64,000 bases of DNA from Actinocorallia aurantiaca (GTDB lineage Bacteria; Actinomycetota; Actinomycetes; Streptosporangiales; Streptosporangiaceae): assembly GCF_039533685.1 (NCBI RefSeq), contig NZ_BAAATZ010000013.1:192983-256982 (forward strand), read 5' to 3'. Positions 16,881 to 24,319 of the stretch are shown here, one piece after another. Position 1 is the first letter of the stretch. Every line of letters begins with the position of its first letter. Both the position numbers and the translations under genes were made by a program. The notes beneath the pieces were generated by a model. It was not told the DNA's origin. It saw only the letters and a list, made by a program, of their open reading frames with translations, and searched no databases.

Positions 16881-17288
16881 ATGACCGGAGTGATGGCCGT
16901 CATCGGCACGCTGGGCCTGGCCACGGTGTTCGGGCTGGTCTGGCAGCGGCGGACGGGGCGGCTGAAGGAGCAGGACGTGCGCGGAGAATGGGCCTTCGAA
17001 CTGGGCGCCCTGGGCGAGCGGGCGACCCTCGTCCAGTTCTCCAGCGCCTTCTGCGCGCCCTGCCGGGCCACCAAGCGCGTCCTGGCCGAGGTCGCGGAAC
17101 TGGTCGAGGGGGTCCGGCACGTGGAGATCGACGCCGAGTCGCGGCTGGATCTCGTCCGCGAACTGAACATCCTCAAGACCCCGACCGTCCTGGTGCTCGA
17201 CGCCTCGGGGCGGATCGTGCAGCGGGCGGCCGGACAGCCGAGGAAAGCCGATGTCATAGCGGCGCTGGGGCGGCTTCCCGGGCTCTGA
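16881..17288 (+). CDS. Membrane-anchored thioredoxin-fold protein (CAPC)
   Basis: A 135-residue protein with one N-terminal hydrophobic helix (residues 1-20) and a thioredoxin fold. The active site is FCAPC (Cys about residues 55 and 58), with the cis-Pro in LKTPTVLVLD. Two redox-active Cys support a disulfide oxidoreductase role. The short Arg-rich stretch after the helix (WQRRTGRLK) suggests the helix inserts with the thioredoxin domain in the cytosol, so the sidedness is uncertain. It lies between DUF2993 and the sulfur operon and is ended by a perfect hairpin at 17323-17345. Confidence 0.85.
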   Translation: MTGVMAVIGTLGLATVFGLVWQRRTGRLKEQDVRGEWAFELGALGERATLVQFSSAFCAPCRATKRVLAEVAELVEGVRHVEIDAESRLDLVRELNILKTPTVLVLDASGRIVQRAAGQPRKADVIAALGRLPGL

Positions 17289-17322
17289 CGGGCCGCCCAC
17301 CAGGCCAAACGTGATCATGGGG

Positions 17323-17345
17323 CCCGTCTCGTCAGGCGAGACGGG
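17323..17345 (+). terminator. 9-bp perfect hairpin after the thioredoxin gene
   Basis: CCCGTCTCG (17323-17331) and CGAGACGGG (17337-17345) form a perfect stem with a five-base loop. It ends two bases before the -35 element of the next promoter, so it insulates the sulfur operon. Confidence 0.75.
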
Positions 17346-17346
17346 G

Positions 17347-17375
17347 GTGACAGCTCGAGAGAAGTTCCGTAACAT
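17347..17375 (+). promoter_or_regulatory. Promoter of the cysteine-leader/sulfur operon
   Basis: GTGACA (17347-17352) and TAACAT (17370-17375) are separated by exactly 17 bases, close to the housekeeping sigma consensus. The expected transcription start, seven to eight bases past the -10, falls on the GTG at 17383, implying a leaderless transcript. Confidence 0.7.
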
Positions 17376-17382
17376 CGTGTCC

Positions 17383-17469
17383 GTGCGTTACTGGACAGAA
17401 CAGATGCTGACGAAGCGACGGGCAGTCGACTACTGCCGCGTTTCGACCGCGCTCTGTCGCATGGCCTGA
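17383..17469 (+). CDS. Cysteine-containing leader peptide (28 aa; 21 aa from the internal ATG)
   Basis: A short frame from GTG 17383 to TGA 17467-17469 encodes 28 residues; an internal ATG at 17404 would give 21. The core is KRRAVDYCRVSTALCRMA. Actinomycetes carry short leader peptides of this type (basic start, AVD-x-CRV, second Cys) upstream of sulfur-assimilation genes, and they are thought to sense cysteine supply by ribosome stalling. It precedes DUF4395-sulfurtransferase-DUF1416 by 88 bases, where a GCGGGG/CCCCGC hairpin (17490-17508) could be the attenuating structure. The placement of GTG at the predicted +1 suggests leaderless translation. Confidence 0.75.
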   Translation: MRYWTEQMLTKRRAVDYCRVSTALCRMA

Positions 17470-17557
17470 GAACAGCCGTAGCCGCTGTCGCGGGGACTCT
17501 TCCCCCGCACCCGCCAGGCGTCCGCACCCCCGCCCCGTAAGGGAGCGTGTTCCCCGC

Positions 17558-17989
17558 ATGAAAGTCGACCCGCGAGGACAACGGTTCACCGCCGCCCTCA
17601 CTTCGATCGTCTTGGTGGCGGTACTGCTCACCGGGAACTGGGTACTGCTCGCCGCTCAGGCCATGGTGTTCGCGATCGGAGTCTTCTTCGGGCTGCGTCG
17701 CCATCCGTACGGGCTGCTCTACGCGGGCCTCGTACGACCGCGCTTGAGCCCTCCGGCAGAACTCGAGGACGAGGCCCCTCCGCGTTTCGCGCAGGGGGTC
17801 GGTCTCGCGTTCGCGCTGGTGGGCGTGGCCGGATACAGCCTGGGGCTCGGGTGGCTGGGAATCGCGGCCACCGCCTTCGCGCTCGGGGCGGCCTTCCTGA
17901 ACGCCGTGTTCGGGTTCTGCCTCGGCTGCGAGATGTTTCTGATCATCAAGCGTGTCATCCCGAAGTCATTCTCCGAGGAGGTTCCTTAA
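17558..17989 (+). CDS. DUF4395 membrane protein
   Basis: A 143-residue membrane protein with about four hydrophobic helices (residues 10-45 and 80-130). It begins MKVDPRGQRFTAALTSIVLV and has the DUF4395 pattern, including NAVFGFCLGCEMFLII, where two Cys lie in the last helix. The family is regularly encoded next to rhodanese-type sulfurtransferases and thioredoxins, which suggests a role in sulfur transport or redox, but the function is not established. The ATG is preceded by AAGGGAG. The next gene starts on the base after this stop, so the two are one transcript. Confidence 0.85.
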   Translation: MKVDPRGQRFTAALTSIVLVAVLLTGNWVLLAAQAMVFAIGVFFGLRRHPYGLLYAGLVRPRLSPPAELEDEAPPRFAQGVGLAFALVGVAGYSLGLGWLGIAATAFALGAAFLNAVFGFCLGCEMFLIIKRVIPKSFSEEVP

Positions 17990-18829
17990 ATGAGCCGTAG
18001 TGACGTCCTGGTGGACGCGGCCTGGGTCGAGGCCAACCTGGACGCCCCCGGCGTGGTGCTGGTCGAGGTGGACGAGGACGTCTCCGCCTACGACAAGGGC
18101 CACATCCGCGGCGCCGTCAAGATCGACTGGTCGAAGGACCTGCAGGACCCGGTCCGCCGCGACATGGTCGACAGGGTGGGCTTCGAGCAGCTCCTGTCCT
18201 CTCGCGGCATCGCCAACGACGACACCGTCATCCTGTACGGCGGCAACAACAACTGGTTCGCGGCCTACGCGTACTGGTACTTCAAGCTGTACGGCCACGA
18301 GAACGTCAAGCTGCTCGACGGCGGCCGCAAGAAGTGGGAGCTGGACTCCCGCGAGCTGGTCGTCGACGTGCCGACCCGCCCCGCCACCGACTACAAGGCC
18401 AAGGAGCAGGACCTCGACATCCGCGCCTTCCGCGACGAGGTCGTCGACGCGATCGGCACCAAGGTCCTCATCGACGTGCGCTCGCCCGACGAGTTCACCG
18501 GCAAGCTGATGGCCCCGGCCCACCTCCCGCAGGAGCAGGCGCAGCGGGCCGGCCACGTGCCGACCGCCCGCAGCATCCCGTGGTCCAAGGCCGCGAACGA
18601 CGACGGCACCTTCAAGTCCGACGAGGACCTGAAGAAGCTCTACACCGAGGCCGGCGTGGACCTGAACAAGCCGATCATCGCCTACTGCCGCATCGGCGAG
18701 CGCTCCTCGCACACCTGGTTCGCCCTGCGCGAGCTGCTGGACCTGCCCGACGTCAAGAACTACGACGGTTCCTGGACCGAGTACGGCTCGCTGGTCGGCG
18801 TGCCGGTCGAACTCGGCGAGCCCAAGTAG
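17990..18829 (+). CDS. Thiosulfate sulfurtransferase (rhodanese; CysA type)
   Basis: A 279-residue protein with two rhodanese domains. The active loop is in the C-terminal one: YCRIGERSSHTW, with the nucleophilic Cys at about residue 233 in the CRxGxRS loop typical of actinomycete CysA-type enzymes. The N-terminal domain (DVLVDAAWVEANL ... YGGNNNWFAAYAYW) lacks the Cys. It moves sulfane sulfur from thiosulfate to an acceptor such as cyanide or a thiol. It is co-transcribed with DUF4395 upstream and DUF1416 downstream (39 bases), behind a cysteine leader peptide. Confidence 0.92.
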   Translation: MSRSDVLVDAAWVEANLDAPGVVLVEVDEDVSAYDKGHIRGAVKIDWSKDLQDPVRRDMVDRVGFEQLLSSRGIANDDTVILYGGNNNWFAAYAYWYFKLYGHENVKLLDGGRKKWELDSRELVVDVPTRPATDYKAKEQDLDIRAFRDEVVDAIGTKVLIDVRSPDEFTGKLMAPAHLPQEQAQRAGHVPTARSIPWSKAANDDGTFKSDEDLKKLYTEAGVDLNKPIIAYCRIGERSSHTWFALRELLDLPDVKNYDGSWTEYGSLVGVPVELGEPK

Positions 18830-18868
18830 CCGCAAGACCGGTACGACCAACCTCAAGGGAGAAAAGCC

Positions 18869-19177
18869 ATGTCCCAGGGATGCGCCGCCCCGGCCCAGAC
18901 CGCTCACCTTCCGGCGACCGTCGACCTCAACAACGAGGCCGTCATCCAGGGCACCGTCGCGCGTGACGGCGCCCCGGTCTCCGGCGCCTACGCCCGCCTG
19001 CTCGACTCCTCCGGCGAGTTCACCGCCGAGGTCGTCACCAGCGACGAGGGCGTGTTCCGCTTCTTCGCCGCCGACGGCGACTGGACCGTCCGCGTGCTGG
19101 CCCCCGGCGGGGTCAGCGTGGACAGCTCGGTGACCGCCAGGACCGGCGAGATCGCGGGCGTCGAGGTCTCGATCTAG
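18869..19177 (+). CDS. DUF1416 protein, partner of the sulfurtransferase
   Basis: A 102-residue protein of the DUF1416 family, found in actinomycetes directly after CysA-type sulfurtransferases. It starts MSQGCAAPAQTAHLPATVDL; the rest is a small beta-sandwich (VIQGTVARDGAPVSGAYARLL) of the carboxypeptidase-regulatory or SdrD type. The single N-terminal Cys (residue 5) is a candidate sulfur acceptor, which is inference. AGGGAGAA precedes the ATG. A classical terminator follows at 19195. Confidence 0.88.
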   Translation: MSQGCAAPAQTAHLPATVDLNNEAVIQGTVARDGAPVSGAYARLLDSSGEFTAEVVTSDEGVFRFFAADGDWTVRVLAPGGVSVDSSVTARTGEIAGVEVSI

Positions 19178-19194
19178 CCTGGTCACGACAGGAA

Positions 19195-19227
19195 GGACCC
19201 TGTGGTTTATCCCACAGGGTCCTTTTT
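19195..19227 (+). terminator. Intrinsic terminator of the sulfur operon
   Basis: GGACCCTGTGG (19195-19205) pairs perfectly with CCACAGGGTCC (19212-19222), followed by TTTTTG. An 11-bp stem with a T-tract is an unusually canonical rho-independent terminator for this GC content. Confidence 0.95.
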
Positions 19228-19285
19228 GTTTTCAACTTTTACTTTCTGGTAATGCGATGGATAGTGCAGGGTAAAGTCACCTTTC

Positions 19286-20374
19286 ATGGCTAACTGGACG
19301 CCGCCGCCTCCGCCGCAGGAACCCGATCCCCGGAACGGGGGAGACCAGCCGGGCAACTACGACCCGTTCGCGCAGCAGCAGCCTCCGCAGCAGCCGGAGT
19401 ACTCCGACCACACCAACCTGGGCACGCCGCTGATGCAGCCCGGCGCGGGGACCCCGCCGCCGTTCGCCCCGCCCCAGCAGGACGGGCAGGTCCCCGGCCA
19501 GCCGCCCTTCCAGGGCCAGGGGACGCCGCCGCCGTTCATGCCGCCGGGCCAGTTCGGTCAGCCGGGCCAGTTCGGCCAGCCTGGTCAGTTCGGTCAACCC
19601 GGCCAGTTCGGCCAGCCGGGCCAGTTCGGCCAGCCCGGTCAGTTCGGTCCGCCCGGTCACCCGATGCAGCCGCCCAAGGGCATGAACCCGCTGCCCGCCA
19701 TCGTGGCGGTGCTGGTGCTGGTGGTCTGCGCCGGAGCCTTCGCCGCCGTCAAGGTGCTGGGCAAGGACGAGAAGAAGCGGACGATCGCCATCCCGACGGT
19801 CTCGGCGGACGTGCCGACCGTGGAGGTCCCGACGTTCACCCCGCCCTCGATCACCGTCCCGCCGCTGCCCTCCACCACGCCGACTCCGCCGGTGACCACC
19901 AAGCAGGTGCCGGCCAACGCGATGAAGGCGACGATGAAGACCGCCTTCGGGACGACGTTCCGCCGGGTCGGCGGGTCGTCCGGGCCGTGCGCCAAGGCCG
20001 CGCCGAGCGAACTGAAGCGGTTGCTCGTCAAGTACCCGTGCATCGGGAACTTCCGGGGCGCCGTCTACACCGACTCGAAGAAGAAGGCCGTCGTCACCGT
20101 CATCGTCATGCCGCTGAAGAGCGCGTCGGCGGTCTCGGCCGTGAAGAAGGCCAGTGCTTACCCCTACCTCATCAACCCGGACAAGGGCAGCGGGGCGCGC
20201 TCCATCGGCGACAAGAGGGTCGCCACCTGGAGCCGGATCTACGAGCAGAGCAATCTGATCGTCTTCTCCATGGCCTACCGCAGCGACCTCGCGAAGAAGG
20301 ACACCGGCGAGATCGCGAGCACCGCCGCCCACCAGATCGGGGCCGAGGTCACCGGCGTGCTCATCTGGAGCTGA
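19286..20374 (+). CDS. Membrane-anchored Pro/Gln-rich protein with GQFGQP repeats and an extracytoplasmic domain
   Basis: A 362-residue protein in three parts: a cytosolic Pro/Gln/Gly-rich N-terminus (1-130) ending in six exact GQFGQP units and a GQFGPP variant (about residues 90-130); one membrane helix (AIVAVLVLVVCAGAFAAVKV, about 138-157); then a Thr/Pro-rich spacer and an outer domain of about 160 residues. The outer domain contains two Cys (GPCAKAAP and YPCIGNF) that could form a disulfide. I do not recognise that domain. The same plan recurs in the next gene and in the kinase. It lies between a strong terminator and a promoter-like region. Confidence 0.75.
   Translation: MANWTPPPPPQEPDPRNGGDQPGNYDPFAQQQPPQQPEYSDHTNLGTPLMQPGAGTPPPFAPPQQDGQVPGQPPFQGQGTPPPFMPPGQFGQPGQFGQPGQFGQPGQFGQPGQFGQPGQFGPPGHPMQPPKGMNPLPAIVAVLVLVVCAGAFAAVKVLGKDEKKRTIAIPTVSADVPTVEVPTFTPPSITVPPLPSTTPTPPVTTKQVPANAMKATMKTAFGTTFRRVGGSSGPCAKAAPSELKRLLVKYPCIGNFRGAVYTDSKKKAVVTVIVMPLKSASAVSAVKKASAYPYLINPDKGSGARSIGDKRVATWSRIYEQSNLIVFSMAYRSDLAKKDTGEIASTAAHQIGAEVTGVLIWS
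19549..19661 (+). repeat. GQFGQP hexapeptide repeats (18-base period)
   Basis: Six exact GQFGQP units and one GQFGPP unit are encoded by 18-base near-repeats (for example GGCCAGTTCGGCCAGCC). Codons vary between copies, so selection or old duplication maintains the peptide rather than recent slippage. Confidence 0.9.
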
Positions 20375-20477
20375 CCCGGTTGCGGGAGGATCTGCCCGGA
20401 CGGTGATCTACCTGCGGTTCCTGGTGGTTGCACCGCAAACTGTGTGATGATTTGCAATCTTTGTGCGCTTTGCCCTT

Positions 20478-20507
20478 TTGGACCACTCTTTCTGTGCCCA
20501 GTAGGGT
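20478..20507 (+). promoter_or_regulatory. Promoter-like elements before the kinase operon
   Basis: TTGGAC (20478-20483) and TAGGGT (20502-20507) are spaced 18 bases apart and 37 bases before the ATG at 20544, in an AT-richer stretch of the intergenic region. This resembles a housekeeping sigma promoter for the 20544-25467 transcription unit. Confidence 0.5.
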
Positions 20508-20543
20508 CAGCCGCGTGCTTTTCGCCTTCACGGGGAGCGATGG

Positions 20544-22229
20544 ATGAACCAGGAACCGGATCCCGCACCGCAGTTCGGTCAGGATCGGCCGCAGCAGCCG
20601 AACCAGCCGCAGCAGCAGCCGGGCCAGCCGCCGCAGGGCGTTCCCCAGTGGGGCGCGCCTCCAGGGCAGTTCGGGCCTGGTCCCGGTGCTCCGGGCGGTC
20701 CCGGCGGGCCCAACGGCCCCGGCTTCCCCGGCGGTCCCGGTTTCCAGGGCGGGCCCAACGGTCCGGGCTTCCCGGGCGGACCCGGCTTTCCCGGCGGACC
20801 CGGTTTCCCCGGCGGTCCGGGCGGGCCCGGCCTTCCGCCCCGGCAGCCGGGGGGCGTCGACAAGAAGGTGCTGGCGATCGGCGGCGCCGCGCTCGGCGTG
20901 GTGCTGCTGGTCGGCCTGGTGTTCGCGTTCGCCTCCGGCGGCTCGGACGAGCCGGTCGCCGGGCCGCCCTCGATGCCGGCCCTCTCCGACGGACCCGCCG
21001 CCCCCGACGGGCTTCCGACGGCCCCCGCCGCCCCCGCGGCCACCGGCCCGTACACCAAGGTGACCAGCCCGTGCGGCTGGGTCTCCAAGGACACGGTCTC
21101 CAAGCTGGTCCCGTACACCGAGTCCTTCTCCGGTGCCTCGAAGGACGGCGCGAGCGAGGACAACGCCTTCACCTCCTGCACCTGGCAGAGCAAGTACCAG
21201 AAGGGCTCGGCCCTGCAGATCAGCCGCGAGCTCAAGGTGCTGGTGCGGCTGCGCACCTCCTCCGAGCACAAGGACGCCGTCGGCGAGACCGCGGACGACC
21301 TGCAGTACGAGCTCGGGACGGCCAAGGACAACGAGAACAAGGACGACGGTTCCGGCTACAAGTACGGCGCCGTCACGGTCCCGCAGGTCGGTGACGAGGC
21401 GTTCACCTACTCGCGGCTGTCGAGCAAGAGAGTGCAGTACGGCGAGACCGTGTTCCGCACGGGCAACTACCTCGTGAAGGTCACCTACCACGGCTACGAC
21501 CACCCGACGAAGAACTTCCTGGACGACAGCAAGGACGTCCCGCTGCCGGAGGCGAAGGCCCGCGAGGGCGCTGAGGAGGCGGCCACCCAGGTCGCGGCGG
21601 CCATCAAGGCCTGCACCGACCAGTGCACGGGAGCCCCGGCGGCCCCGCAGACCGGTCCGGAGGACGCCCCCGTGCAGGCGGCGAAGCCCTCGTGGTCCAA
21701 GGGAGTGCTGAAGGGCCTGGTCGACCCGTGCGCCCTGGTGAAGCCCGAGACGCTCGCCCGGCTGATCCCCACCGCGGGGATGCAGCGGATCGCCGACCAG
21801 GGTTACACCTCCGGCAAGGACATGAGCAACGCCACCTGCGTCTGGAGCTCCGGCAGCTCGCCCGACGCGCCGATGAGGAAGATCAGCGTGCGGCTCTGGT
21901 ACCGCACGACCGTCGCGAAGGCCCAGCAGTCCTTCAAGAGCCCGAAGGAACGGGCGGAGGAACAGGCGAACAAGACCGACGTGATCGGCATCAAGTACGG
22001 CCCGGTGGAGGAACTGGTCAGCGTGGGGGACCAGGCCTACGTGCAGCCGTCCGTCACCACGACCCCGCTCGGCAAGGCGCTCCTCTCGGTGCGGGTGGGC
22101 AACGTGAACGTCGACGTCGAGTTCTCCGGCGGGGACGGCGTGAACCCGATGGTCCCGGTGCCCGCCGACACGGCCGTCGCCGAGGCGAAGGCCGTCACCC
22201 AGGACGTTCTGAGCATCCTGCGCCCGTGA
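20544..22229 (+). CDS. Membrane-anchored protein with collagen-like N-terminus and two DUF3558-like outer domains
   Basis: A 561-residue protein. Residues 1-105 are Gln/Pro- then Gly-rich with collagen-like triplets (PGFPGGPGFQGGPNGPGF). One membrane helix follows (VLAIGGAALGVVLLVGLVFAFA, about 112-133). The outer part contains two related domains: SPCGWVSKDTVSKLVP ... SCTW ... LKVLVRLR (about 172-360) and DPCALVKPETLARLIP ... TCVW ... ISVRLWYR (about 393-560). Both resemble the PC...C-x-W pattern of DUF3558 lipoproteins; that link is inference. The stop TGA at 22227 overlaps the GTG of the kinase gene (GTGA), giving direct translational coupling. Confidence 0.75.
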   Translation: MNQEPDPAPQFGQDRPQQPNQPQQQPGQPPQGVPQWGAPPGQFGPGPGAPGGPGGPNGPGFPGGPGFQGGPNGPGFPGGPGFPGGPGFPGGPGGPGLPPRQPGGVDKKVLAIGGAALGVVLLVGLVFAFASGGSDEPVAGPPSMPALSDGPAAPDGLPTAPAAPAATGPYTKVTSPCGWVSKDTVSKLVPYTESFSGASKDGASEDNAFTSCTWQSKYQKGSALQISRELKVLVRLRTSSEHKDAVGETADDLQYELGTAKDNENKDDGSGYKYGAVTVPQVGDEAFTYSRLSSKRVQYGETVFRTGNYLVKVTYHGYDHPTKNFLDDSKDVPLPEAKAREGAEEAATQVAAAIKACTDQCTGAPAAPQTGPEDAPVQAAKPSWSKGVLKGLVDPCALVKPETLARLIPTAGMQRIADQGYTSGKDMSNATCVWSSGSSPDAPMRKISVRLWYRTTVAKAQQSFKSPKERAEEQANKTDVIGIKYGPVEELVSVGDQAYVQPSVTTTPLGKALLSVRVGNVNVDVEFSGGDGVNPMVPVPADTAVAEAKAVTQDVLSILRP

Positions 22230-24319
22230 TCGCACCGAACATCGAAGCGCTCCTCCCCGAGGACCCCCGGGAGCTGGGGACCTACCGGACGCTCGGCCGG
22301 CTCGGCGCGGGCGGCATGGGCGTCGTCTACCTGGGCCTCGGCCCGGACGGGCGGCAGGTCGCCATCAAGGTGATCCGCCGCGAGTTCGCGGCCGACCCCG
22401 GCTACCGGGCGCGGTTCGAGAGCGAGGTCGCGAACGCCCGGCGGGTGGCGTCCTTCTGCACCGCGGCCGTCCTGGCGTACGGCGAGCAGGAGGGCATGCC
22501 CTTCCTGGTGACCGAGTTCGTCCCCGGCATGTCCCTGAAGGAGTACGTCGAGACGCAGGGGGCCTTCCCCGCCGCGCAGCTGCGCGGCCTCGTCATCGGC
22601 ATCGCCACCGCGCTGCTGGCGATCCACACGGCGAGGCTCGTCCACCGCGACCTCAAGCCGCACAACGTGCTGCTCGCCGCCGACGGTCCGCGCGTCATCG
22701 ACTTCGGCATCGCGCGGGCGACGGACTCGGCGAGCCAGCACACCGCGACCGGCGTGGTCGTCGGCAGCCCCGGCTGGATCGCGCCCGAGCAGCTCTTCGA
22801 GAACAGGGTCTCCACGGCGGGCGACATCTTCGCCTGGGGAAGCCTCGTCGCCTACGCCGCGACGGGGCGCCACCCGTACGGCACGGGCAACATGATGGTG
22901 CTGGCCGTCCGGGCCCAGCAGGGCGCGCACGACCTCTCGGGCGTGCCGATGGACCTGCTGCCGCTGGTGGAGGCCGCGCTCGACCCGGACCCGGACCGGC
23001 GGCCCACGGGGGAGCGGATCCTCACGGAGCTGATGGGCGTCGCGGCCGAGCAGGAGGCGCACACCCAGATCAGCTCGGTGTGGACTCCAGGCTTCCTTCC
23101 GGAGGAGCCCCGGAATCCCGTCGTTCCGGCCTCGACCCTGCCGTCGGGGGCCCAGGGACGCACCCCGCCGCCGTATCCGCAGCCGTCCGGGGCGACGTGG
23201 ATGACCAGCCCGGGCGGGGCGTCCCAGCACCAGTACCAGCAACAACCCCAGTACCGGCAGCCGGACTTCGCCGCTTCGGTCGCGGCTCCGCTGTTGCAGG
23301 GCACGCGCCCCGGGGCGGGTGCGCCGCCCCATACGCCTCCTCCCATTCCGCTGCCGCCGTCGGGGCCTCCTTCACGCCGCCGCTGGATCGTCCCGGTGGC
23401 CTCGGCCGCGGCGGTCTCCCTGGTCGCCGGCCTGGGTTACCTGGGGAAGGGCCTGCTCCAGGACGAAGAGGGTTCTCCGAACCCGAACACCCCGGAGGTG
23501 GTCGTGCAGGAAGGAGCGCTGACGGCGCCCGAGGCGGCGGCCAAGGCCCTGAGCGGTGCGGTGCCGACCGTGGAGGCGCTCTACGGCTACGACCACAAGG
23601 ACAAGGGCTCCTTCGCGGACCAGGGGCTGCCCGTTTCGCCGTCCTTCCTCCAGCAGTGGACCCTGGCTCACGGATCGCCGGAGACGATCGAGAACGCCAA
23701 GACCGACAAGGCGTCGGCCGTCCTGAGGCTGTCCACGCTCGGAGTGATCTCCGTGGCGGACGACAGGATCGAGGCCCTGGTGTCGGGAACGCGCCGGACG
23801 ACCTCCGCGTACGGCCCGACCGAGGAGTCGGTCGAGGCCCGGGTACGACTCGTCAAGGAGGGCGCGAGCTGGCTCGTCGCGGACGTCTCGAACGTCGACG
23901 AGAACCAGGAGCCCGTCCTGGACACGGCTTCGTCCTGGCCGGGGACGGACGGGAAGGCGCTCACGCAGGACGCGTCCAACTGCCTGATGAACTACCTCGA
24001 CTTCTCGTACAGCACGAAGGACACCCACAAGAGCGCCATGCGGATCTGCCTGGCGGAGCAGGCGCTGACCTCGGACCTGCCCGCCTGGCAGAACCAGATC
24101 GGCCAGGAAGTCGCGGTGCACGGCACGATCCTGGACGTCGCGTTCCAGACGTTCCCCGCTCCTTCGCGGGACCCGGTGCTGATGGTGAGTACCAGGACGT
24201 CCAAGCGCTCCGGCGCCGGCTCCGAGCAGCTCTACGGGGTGATCTGGCGGATGACGATGAAGCAGGCGGACGGGGTGTGGCGCGCCGTCCGCGTCGAGCA
24301 GCTGAGCAGGTTCGAATGA
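22226..24319 (+). CDS. Transmembrane Ser/Thr protein kinase (Hanks type)
   Basis: A 697-residue kinase with a GTG start at 22226. Kinase domain: glycine loop GRLGAGGMGVVY (about 24-35), Lys 48 in VAIKVI, catalytic HRDLKPHN with Asp 142, DFG Asp 159, and PGWIAPEQ; all key residues are present. A Pro/Gln-rich linker (about 280-385) contains tyrosines and PQQ segments; one membrane helix lies near 388-408 (WIVPVASAAAVSLVAGLGYL); an outer domain of about 285 residues follows, with two Cys (ASNCLMNY and MRICLAEQ). It has no PASTA repeats, so the signal sensed is unknown. It is coupled to both neighbours by overlapping stops and starts, and by position is a candidate regulator of the adjacent type VII system. 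Confidence 0.93.
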   Translation: MIAPNIEALLPEDPRELGTYRTLGRLGAGGMGVVYLGLGPDGRQVAIKVIRREFAADPGYRARFESEVANARRVASFCTAAVLAYGEQEGMPFLVTEFVPGMSLKEYVETQGAFPAAQLRGLVIGIATALLAIHTARLVHRDLKPHNVLLAADGPRVIDFGIARATDSASQHTATGVVVGSPGWIAPEQLFENRVSTAGDIFAWGSLVAYAATGRHPYGTGNMMVLAVRAQQGAHDLSGVPMDLLPLVEAALDPDPDRRPTGERILTELMGVAAEQEAHTQISSVWTPGFLPEEPRNPVVPASTLPSGAQGRTPPPYPQPSGATWMTSPGGASQHQYQQQPQYRQPDFAASVAAPLLQGTRPGAGAPPHTPPPIPLPPSGPPSRRRWIVPVASAAAVSLVAGLGYLGKGLLQDEEGSPNPNTPEVVVQEGALTAPEAAAKALSGAVPTVEALYGYDHKDKGSFADQGLPVSPSFLQQWTLAHGSPETIENAKTDKASAVLRLSTLGVISVADDRIEALVSGTRRTTSAYGPTEESVEARVRLVKEGASWLVADVSNVDENQEPVLDTASSWPGTDGKALTQDASNCLMNYLDFSYSTKDTHKSAMRICLAEQALTSDLPAWQNQIGQEVAVHGTILDVAFQTFPAPSRDPVLMVSTRTSKRSGAGSEQLYGVIWRMTMKQADGVWRAVRVEQLSRFE

